From positions 4,340,001 through 4,404,000 of the forward strand of contig NC_046681.1 of assembly GCF_009870125.1 (NCBI RefSeq): 64,000 nucleotides of DNA, in the 5' to 3' direction. This DNA is from Drosophila pseudoobscura (lineage: Eukaryota; Arthropoda; Insecta; Diptera; Drosophilidae). The position numbers and the translations under genes are program-made. Below the pieces are notes generated by a model. The model did not search any database. It was given only the letters and a program-made list of their open reading frames with translations, and had not been told where the DNA came from. The number at the start of each line of letters is the position of its first letter. Position 1 is the first letter of the stretch. Of this stretch, positions 51,562 through 61,000 are shown piece by piece.

Positions 51562-53010
51562 CTAATTACTAGAAAGGTGTGTAAGGATTAGTGAGTTAAT
51601 AAGAGGAAGAGAATTAGTGGTGGATATAATATGGTAGAGGGAATTATAATCCGAGCAAAAGACCCTAATCGGTTCATGCAAGGAATAATTCGATCTACAA
51701 AGTGGAAGGAACAACGGTATAAAATTTCTAGTAAGTCTAATAGGAATCGTGAAGTTTATGCGGCTCAACAGATCAGGGCTTTCTATGTCACCCCTGAACA
51801 AGTTGGGCATAAAAATCACACCAAGCATTTTTTTGATCACTAGGCGCTAATAGGGATGGACAGACGGACGAACGGACAGACAGACAGGGCTCAATCGACT
51901 CGGATATTGATGATGATCAAGAATATACATACTTTATGGGGTCGGAAACGATTCCATCTGAACGTTACACACATCCACTTTTACCACAAATCTAATATAC
52001 CCGAATACTCATTTTGAGTATCGGTTATAAAAAGTTTTTCTGTACTAATTCTATACGGTCCTGGTGTACTTTGTACTGAGGGCACCACCATACACAGGTG
52101 CCGTATTCTAAGATCGGACGAACAAGCGAGGTATAGAGAGTCTTTGTTATATAGGGGTCGTCAAATTCTTTTCACCACCTCTTTATAAACCAAAGCACGT
52201 CCATGGTCTTATTTACCATGGTAGAAATGTGTTCGGAAAACTTTAACTTAGGGTCTAACATAACACCCAGATCATCCACCAGGGTAATTATCTCAAGAGA
52301 ACCCCCAAATAGTGTGTAGGGAGCTAACAAAGGGCTAGAACGATGAAATGTCATAACTTTGCATTTCGAGGCATTAAGGTGTAACAAGTTTGCACAACAC
52401 TATGACGGAAACTTATTGAGATCGGATTGCAAGCGAGAATGAAATGAAATGTCCCTATACTGGACACAGAGTTTAACATCATCCGCATACTTAAGTACTC
52501 GAGAGTATGTTAATACTGAAGGCAAGTCATTAATAAAGAGTGTGAAGTGTAAGGGGCCTAGATGGCTGCCCTGTGGTACTCCCGAAGAAACCTCTACTGG
52601 TAAAGAGAGGGAGTTTTTGAAGAGGACTATTTGAGACCTGGAACAAAGATAGCTAGAAATCCATCGCAGGAGGTTGGGCGAAAACCCTAAAAGGTCAAGT
52701 TTTTGCGCTAAAAGGGAATGGTTTACAGAGTCGAATGCTTTACTAAAGTCGATGTAAATAACATCTGTAAGTTACCTTGAAAGCATTTAATAATGAAAGA
52801 GGTAAAGTTTAACAAGTTCGTGGTGGTTCATCGCCACCTTATAAATCCATGCTGAGTTGGAGATATAACTGACTTGCAGAGATGTTGCTAGTGCGGAGAT
52901 AATACGTACTTCATCAAACACATTGGGAATAGCGAAACCAATGACTCCTTTGGCTTTATTCGAAATAGCGGATATAAGGAAATAAAAACATAAATTAGAT
53001 ACCATAAAGT
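51562..53010 (-). mobile_element. Non-LTR retrotransposon (LINE) reverse-transcriptase relic
   Basis: Minus-strand pieces in the order of a LINE ORF2. An N-terminal palm part near 53000-52900 carries an RPIS-like and VFDEV motif. QHGF and TTTNLLNFTSFI follow near 52860-52800. YIDFSKAFDSVNHSLL is at about 52765-52710, VPQG at about 52570, and the catalytic YADDVKLCVQY at about 52495-52460. LHLNASKCKVMTFHRS lies at 52387-52330, and LYTSLVRPILEYGTCVWW at about 52125-52070. After an interruption, the C-terminal part with LLSRINFTIPIRLTRNF and CSDYNSLYHII lies at about 51775-51610, ending at the stop at 51562. Stops and frameshifts occur near 52780, 52600 and 52390, so it is dead. The catalytic YADD box is still readable. 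The endonuclease region and ORF1 are absent. The clade is not assigned. Confidence 0.85.
51845..52030 (-). mobile_element. DINE-1-like fragment inside the LINE relic
   Basis: Read on the minus strand it starts with ATACTCAAAATGAGTATTCG and continues with TTGTGGTAAAAGTGGATG, ATTCTTGATCATCATC, GAGTCGATTGAGCCCTGTC and a CTGTC-type run. This is the same 5' block as the element at 8014-8180, about 185 bp long. It lies between the thumb region and the C-terminal region of the LINE, so it inserted after the LINE, or marks a deletion joined by this sequence. Confidence 0.8.
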
Positions 53011-53690
53011 GCAATAAAGTAGTTCTGCACACTAAACAAATTGTGGATAAAGCAAATATTTTCGTTTATTTGAGGCTAAAGGTGTTTTTAAATTGGTATT
53101 TATTTCAGCTCGTCAATAAAATGTTAAAACTTTATGCTTCATGCTTATATGCTTCAGTGATAGGTAGAAGGTCAGAGAGACATATTAAATCAATCATATT
53201 ACTATATGAAGTGTCTCATAGACCCTCTTCCTGAAATTTCCTTAATTAATTGCTTTTTGCAGAGCTGCAAATAAATAGTTGATATTCCCTTATACCGACC
53301 AATCGGAGCTCCAATGAATTCCGAAGCCAGAGTATACAAAAGAGTTAACCCAGCTCTTATGGTATTCAGTCCCGGAAAGGGAGACCCACTATCTTATCCC
53401 ACTGTATATATGGCTGCCAACAAATGTTGGCAATATATTTAGAGCAATCCAGACTTATTTAATGCATGTGGGCTAGGGATCTATTGATGGTGTTAGCACA
53501 ACCCAGTTATATGCTCGATGGCTGTACAATGGGTAGAATTATTCAGCCGCGAAGATTCGTGCTGGTTAAACTGTTTCAATTGTCTCTAATTTAAACTAAT
53601 TTAAATAGTTTAAGTTATATTTGTGAAGATTTCCCATATAAAATATTCTATTGTATCCACGGTAACGAACACGAACACGGTAAGAAATCA
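53011..53690. other. Unassigned stretch between LINE and calcium-channel 3' end
   Basis: AT-rich, with no gene seen. It may hold further LINE 5' sequence or the extreme 3' UTR of the calcium-channel gene. Confidence 0.3.
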
Positions 53691-53722
53691 ATTATTTAAT
53701 TTGCTCACATTTTTTTGTTGCT

Positions 53723-54520
53723 TTTATTTATAAAATTCAATCATAACAATTTAAATTCACTTTGTTTTTATTTTTGGGAACTGCGGTCCTAAGTTTCATT
53801 CATTTGAAAATTTTCTATTAAATTAATAAATCTCATAAATGTCTGTTAAATATGGTAAACAATACCATTTCGTATTTCTGGTCATGTTATTATTATGTAT
53901 TCCGCAATTATTAAATACTTAAAAAATAAAATGCGTCTAAATAGAAATACATACACTGTTGCTCAGAGTACTCATATAAGAACAATACAATGGGCATTTA
54001 TCGTATATCATTATGTTTCCATTGTTGGTGATTATATTAACTAATCAATTAAATTGTTTTTTGGTTTCTCCCAATTGGTATTTAATTTGTTGCTAATTAC
54101 AAGTTAGACCTTATCAGTTTCGGGGCTTTTTTTGGTTTTAGTTTTGGTTTTGTTTTCTAAAAAATATACATATTATTACCATATACATTACATGTTTTTC
54201 AGTTTAGCCGGTTTTTTGCGGCTCATTATAAGACGACAAGCCCACGATATCCGAGTACATGTGTACTTTATTAAAAGGCAAAAAACAATGCTATCATACA
54301 TGTACAATTACAGTTGGTTTTGTTTCTTTTTACAAGTTTTACAAATTGGTTTGTGGGGCCGCTTCTCATTTGAGAGCAATTCCTTTCAAACAGTTCCCGA
54401 ATCTATGACTAAATTGTTTTTTCTTGCTAAAATTATACATACAAAAATTACAAATTCCATTTCACATTTTTAAAATTCCATGAAGAAGACATTTTTTATG
54501 TGTAGGCTACAATGTTTATG
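53723..54520 (-). other. Ca-alpha1D: Probable Ca-alpha1D 3' UTR
   Basis: This is the sequence directly after the stop codon at 54521-54523. AATAAA hexamers on the minus strand occur at 54267-54272 (about 250 nt after the stop) and at 53723-53728 (about 795 nt after it). Either could end the transcript; I give the longer span as an outer limit. Confidence 0.45.
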
Positions 54521-55015
54521 CTATGAGGAGAAGTTCTGATTCCCTGGTCCACGTTGTGGCGATTTCTGCTGCTGCTGGTTGGCTGCTGACATGTTTGGGC
54601 TATTTGTAGTTAAATTAATTGGGTTTTGGCCAAGCTGTGACTTGCCGTTGTTAGTCGTGGTCGTTATTGTGGCCACACGTCTCAGACGATTGTCTGGTAT
54701 CGGTGGTGACTGCAGAGTGCCGGAATACTGCTGGTGCTGGGGCGAGAGTGAGGACGGTCCACTGCCACTGCCGCCAAAGGCATTGCGTATGCTGCTGCCT
54801 CCAGCACCAACACCAGCAGCGCCACTTGCCGAACCACCGAAGATGCTTCCAGTGCTGCTGCCAATCAGACTCAGCGAATGCTCGTTGGAGAGTATCTGAT
54901 GAGCGGCCAGATTCATTTCCTCCGGTGTCATGTCCAGAGCCTCTCGCATCTCCCGAGCAGCCGTGCCAACGAATTCGGAATCACAATATTTCCCCAGTCC
55001 CTCAGCGGCGAGTAC
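54521..55015 (-). CDS. Ca-alpha1D: Ca-alpha1D last exon and stop codon
   Basis: Acceptor CACAG, starts [20 protein letters not shown]. It continues with the conserved [20 protein letters not shown] helix and a Gly/Ser/Gln/Asn-rich tail, and ends NQNFSS at TAG (54521-54523). Confidence 0.95.
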   Translation of the reverse strand, partial: VLAAEGLGKYCDSEFVGTAAREMREALDMTPEEMNLAAHQILSNEHSLSLIGSSTGSIFGGSASGAAGVGAGGSSIRNAFGGSGSGPSSLSPQHQQYSGTLQSPPIPDNRLRRVATITTTTNNGKSQLGQNPINLTTNSPNMSAANQQQQKSPQRGPGNQNFSS

Positions 55016-58000
55016 CTGTGGAGAGTGGCGATCGTATTATCTCGGATATTTCCTCGTGGCACAAGTACTTACCCCTCCAATCAATGATTCGGCCAGGCCG
55101 TTCATTTCAGATGAAGTTGGTAAACGACGCTGATCGTAGGGACTAGCTGGGGTCGATTGGATCATGCGCTCGTGGCCAGGAATAGCACCATTGGGTGCGT
55201 AGACTAAATGATCACATAACAAGAAAATTACGGAGAGAATTAGAAAAGTTTCGTTCCGAAATTGGTTGATTTTTCGGTATATACGTTTATGAAATTTATA
55301 TTTTTACATAGCTTGATGATCGTTACTACTCCTGGTTAAGGATTCTAAAATTACTCCTTTGTGTGATAGCTATTCTAAATTTATCTTACCTTTATAGTGT
55401 TTTTCTACTATTTTTCTACTATTAGTATTTACATATTTTGCTCCTTTGTCACCAACTACCAAATAAACCATTCATGTAAAGTTGATAATATTCTTGAACC
55501 TGGATTCAACTTGACAGGCTAATAAATATAAATGTATATCAGAAAAAGATCTTTCCTCAAGTTTTGTTCAAAGTAAAGAAAATTGTTAAGGAACTGCTTC
55601 TTGCTTGGTGTTCTTCGTGGCATTCTTTTTCTTCGATTTTCATAAACTATTATATTTTTTCCTCTTTTTGACTAGTCTCTATCTAGTCAAGTCTTTGATC
55701 TTTCTCTTGTATCTATTTGCAGATTTTAACTTTAAAGTTTACTCATTACATGTCAACATCTGATCGTTTATTTGGAACTTCTAGCTTGAATATTTCTATG
55801 CTTGATTATACAATATATATTCTGATTCTGGTACCATATAACTTCAAAGTTGATATATTTCTTAGCATGATCATCAAGCTTATACAATACGACTATCTTA
55901 GCATCTATGAATATGTAGCACTACATTTAATGGTTGGTTAGGCAGCATTCTATAGTACATATATATACACGATATCCATACATCGTCATTCCTTTTTAAT
56001 GAGCATTATAACTATGTTAGCTCTTTTAAGCAAAATATGGTAAAAAATAAAAGTTAGTTTAACGAAAGCAAGCAACAATCGCTATATATGTGTGTGTAGG
56101 CATAACGTAATACACTCCAGTTACAATATCACTAAGGCAAGGGGCTCTATGAACAAGGCAAGCGACGTATGTAAGCATATTTTGTGTGTGGATGTTTCTG
56201 TTTCGGTGTTTGAGTGTTCAGAATGTCTGTATGTATTTGATGGGCACTGGGATCAGTATCACTCGGGGCCTCCAAAATGACTTCTAATCCCACAAGGAAA
56301 AAAAAAAATGCGACGACAAGACAACATTGAAGGACAATATTAAATTTTGGAAGAGTATTTCTCACGTTTATTGGCATGTCAAGCTAATATAGGTATAATT
56401 TACGTTTAACAAAAATAATGGAGACAACGTTCAGATCTCGGCATGGGAATAACGATCTATGTAGTATTTGGTTGGGTTAGTATTGGGTAAATGTGGCTCA
56501 TATCGCCGCAAGGCACACACATCAAACACACACTTTCGATATATACGAGTATGATTGGGCTAGATCGCGCCATGGCCAAGGCTTTGGAGTAGATGGGAAC
56601 AACAACACGGCTTTGTTATATATATAAATATATTTATATATATAGAATATATAGACATCGATATCGGGCTTTGGTTTTTATGGTTTTTAATTACGTTCAT
56701 TGTTGCTGTTGTTGTTGCGTGTTAAACGATTGTTGTAGTTGTTAACGTTGTTTCTGGTTGTTGTTGATGTAGGTTGTTGTTCTGGTTGGTTGTAGGTGTT
56801 ACGAGTATATCATTAATCCACTCAGTTATCAGTTACCAGAGAACTCTCAGTTCGATCACACAAAATAACATATTCTTTACCGATAGGGGAATGCATCGTT
56901 ACTGTTTCTCTCATTTCAAACATAACCAAAATAATATAGCAAAAATTCATTTTTAGGAACGATTCCCATGGGCTTATTTGAGCTGGGAAACCATTTGTGT
57001 TTTTTTTTTTTTTTTTTTTTTTTCGCTTCGAACTCTTCGGACACTCATCCAGCAAGTATATCGCAGTGTTCGAAGCTCAGCACTCGGTGGTTTTTAAACT
57101 CGAATCACTTATGCTATAATAAAGATTTTATAAGAAAGAGTTATACAAAAACGAATTACTTCAACGAACAGAATTAACTGAATTGATTGATAATGATAAT
57201 TTTTCACGTTTTGTTCGTTTTGGTTTTTTGTTTTTGTCTTCATTTTGATCATGGCAATGGGTTTCGTTGAGTTAATTTGTTAGTAAATTTCGCTGAATTT
57301 CTCAATCATATTCGTTAGTTTGTAATCAACAAAAGGAGCCACATACTATTCGGTTAAGTGTGTTAAACTTTTTAAAAGGATTAAATTTTAGTATTGAGAA
57401 GGTGTGTGGTGTTTGAAATTTAGGAGAGGAAATATTCGACTTCTTCAATTCATTTAAAGATTTATTTTTAAATACAGCTTCTTATTATTCTTATCTTCAT
57501 ATATTGATGACTTAAAATTTCCCTAAAGATAGTTCCTGAGTTGAAATAAAAAAGGTTTTGAACCTAAAATAAAATGTTTCATTTTAGCAAATAAATGTAT
57601 AGGCTGTATTTCTAATGCTTCACTTTTTACACACTGCAGGACAATGAATATCTATAAATTATATATAAATTATGAAGAGCCTCTGACAAAATCGTATGCT
57701 TCAGATACCCTTTTTAGTTGGCTCTATTATTCAATAAATATTCCATATTTGTGGCAAAATTACCTGTATGTGAGTGGGCCTGCAATTAAAACCAATTCTC
57801 GAATATATATGGTATATGCAAATGTGTTAAAATGTTGTCTTGTGTATTATTCTGGATTTTAGCTATGTTTTGTCCCAATTTACATTTTGAGGAGCAGCGA
57901 AAGCGTTTCTACTTTTTATCTGTAAGAGTAAGCTGCGCCTACATATGTATGTGTAACTAAACTACAACTGTTTACTACGATCATTAATTTGTATATATAT

Positions 58001-61000
58001 GTATATATAGGTCATACACAATGGCGCGTCTGCGTATAAATCTATTCATGTGTACTACAAGTGTTATGAGGAGACATTTCTCGATAGATTTTAATGCATT
58101 AGTTTTTTGTTTGCGATGAACAAACAGCCAAGAAAATACTTAGTACGAGCACACTGAAAACGAAACAGTTGCTTGGCAGTCTTTTCCGGTTATTTTATGA
58201 TGTTGCATTTGATTGATATTATTTGTAACATTTTGCATGCCGCAGGCAGTAACAAATCTTAGAACTCAGTGGGCAAGAGACTGTACATAATTTGATTTGC
58301 AGTGTGTTATAATGGAATGCAGCTGCTACGAAATGGGCTATACAAAACTAAATTATGAATTACAAAATAATTAACGAGGAGTTCAAATAAATTTGTTTCT
58401 TCTTTGACTGTCTTTGTCGAATTTGTGGAGGGAAAAAGCAAAGAAACAAATTTTGTCGGAATTAATACCAGGATTTCGTCCAATGAATAGAGGGAAAAAG
58501 TATAAGAAAGAACACATTAACAAAAGGTGGGTTAATAAATTGTTGTGCAATTGAATTGTTGCTTTGTAGATGCTGCTGTGGTTCTTTGTTATGTTTTTTG
58601 GTTGTTTGATTTAATTTTATTATTGCAATTTGCAGCATTTTAGGCTTACCATTGTTATATGGATGCAATAAAATACCACGATTGCGGTTGCTGAAATTAA
58701 TGTTCGGGGATTGAGTAAAAGTTTGGTTTATGTTCTTTTTTCTTTTCTTTTTTGTTCTCAATAAATGTAGTTTGTTTTTTGTTTTTTCCTTCTATGGTTC
58801 TTTAAATCCGCTAGTTTATACGTAACAATATGGATTTATCTGTAATTTGTGATTGCAGCTAGGTGTGCAACTAGATTGCAACTAAGTTTAAACTCTTTTT
58901 TTTTTTTTTTTTGGTTGGGGCCAAGTAGTTGGACTTGGCTTGGCTCCTTTTGTCCATTACAAACTTTAAGGCACTCTTCACACTAGGTGACAAATAAAAA
59001 TGCCACAAAAGAAAATAGATAAGTTCGATAAACGAAATGGTATGGATCAACCCACTAAACAGCAAGCCATAGTAACAAGAAGTATCGAACGGAGCTTCGT
59101 GTGTGTACGGGTACTTCGGCTAAGTGAAAACCAAAAGAGCAAACTCCAACATTGGCCTAAAGAACGCGCTGCCTCGACCGGGCAGGCGCAGGTGCTCCCC
59201 GCATACTTACTCATAAGAAATCGCATTGGCTTCGGGTGGCAGGGTGCCGGCCACTGTTGCCGCTCCCATGCCCATGCCTCCAGCTCCAGCTCCAGCCCCG
59301 TTCTTAGCCAGGGGCCGCATCGAGATACTCTCGCCGAAGGTGCGCAACTCTCCCCCACTGCTCGCGCCGTGCAGCTCGTCTTGGAGCTTTCCGGCGGCCG
59401 CCATGCGGGCTTGCATGATATTGCGTGTGATGTGGTTGACCCCGTCAGCCACGCTCCGGTTCAGGCTGTCGTACAGATAGTCCCCGCCGGATGGATCGGA
59501 GCCGAGCACCAAGGTGCTACCGCCCACGCCTACGGCCGCCGAAGCGGAGCCACCGATCGTCAGGGCTCCGTTGCTCTGCGAGGCCTTGGCACTGCGGCGG
59601 AAGGTTCCATTGCCATGTCGGCGAATAGAGGACCACACGCTGCCGAAAAGCGTGTGGTGGCGCTGCAAAAAAGGACATCGAAGAAGGTTAAATCTGATCT
59701 ATTGATTGAGCTTGAGCTTCAAGTGAGTTATTACGGTATAATCCTTCGTAATGACTTACGCGATGCATTGGCTCAGGCTCTTCGGCCAGCTCATCCAGGT
59801 TGCCGGAGATGGCACGCTTGAGGGCAGGCGACACTTCGTGCAGGGTACGCAGACCAGCCTGCAGAGTGACCGTATTGTTGTCTGGATGGCCCTCCTTGCC
59901 CTCCTGTTCTTTGCGCTTCTTGAAGCGCCGGAAGTAGTCCTGTATCAGATACGTGGCATAGAACTTGCCCACCGTCACCTCATCATCGTTGCCCGGCGGA
60001 GGAACCACCTGATCCAATAGCTTTGGATTTGTCCGCTTCCAGATCTGTTTGATGGTGGCTCGCAGCTCCGAATTGCAGTCATCGATGTTGCCCTCAGTCT
60101 TGATGCTTAACGAGGTGCGAACGACCGCGAAGAGGGTGGCGTTGAAGAGAACTGTGCCGTCAGAATTGAGGGGCATGTTCATGGACACCAGACGCTTGCA
60201 GGCCATGCGGTGTGGACAGAGCTTGCCAAAGCCCAGCGGCGGGGAGATCTTTCGCAGCAATGTGACAACATCAAGATGCTTGATCCGACCCTTGGCATCC
60301 GGATCGTACTCGCTCCATAGGCGAATGAACTCGTCCAAGTGATGGGGGCCCAGAATGGACCAATCTCGTGTGAGATAATCAAAGTTATCCATAATGACGG
60401 CCACGAACAGATTGATGATCTGCGAACCAAAGCAATCAGTCTGTTTCTGTAGAAATGCATACTCGTCTTACCAGGAATGAGCAGAGCACATAGAAGGATA
60501 TGAAGTAGGGATAGGCTATGGATGAGCCGCATTGTTCTCCAGGCGTATCTGAGTTCATGTCACACTTAACGTCCGGCTGCGCCGAACAGGACATCATAAT
60601 ATCCTGCCAGGCCTCGCCAGTGGCCGAACGGAACAGCACGAGAACCGCCTGTTGAAACGTCTGGAAGTTGTTGTTGTGCGAAATGGAATTCCCACCATCC
60701 AAAGCAATTTTACCAAAAACCTGAGTCAAACAAATGCATAAGAAAGTGGAGAGAGTAACAGATTTCTTATTAAAGAGTCTCACCTGCATTCCCACAACCG
60801 CATAGATAAAGAAGAGCAGTACAATAAGCAGGGCTACGTAGGGCAGTGCTTGAAATGATTTAATGAAGGTCCAGAGCAACGTTCGAATACCTTCGCCTTT
60901 GCTGAGAAGCTTAACCAGGCGCATCACACGAAACAGGCGGAAGAAGTTGATGGAAATCAAATTGGAACCCGCCTGTAGTAATTATTCATTTGAAGATCTT

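Noticed and set aside
59000..59821. 273-codon plus-strand open frame
   Set aside because: It is the antisense shadow of two Ca-alpha1D exons (59211-59662 and 59760-60419) and crosses their intron.
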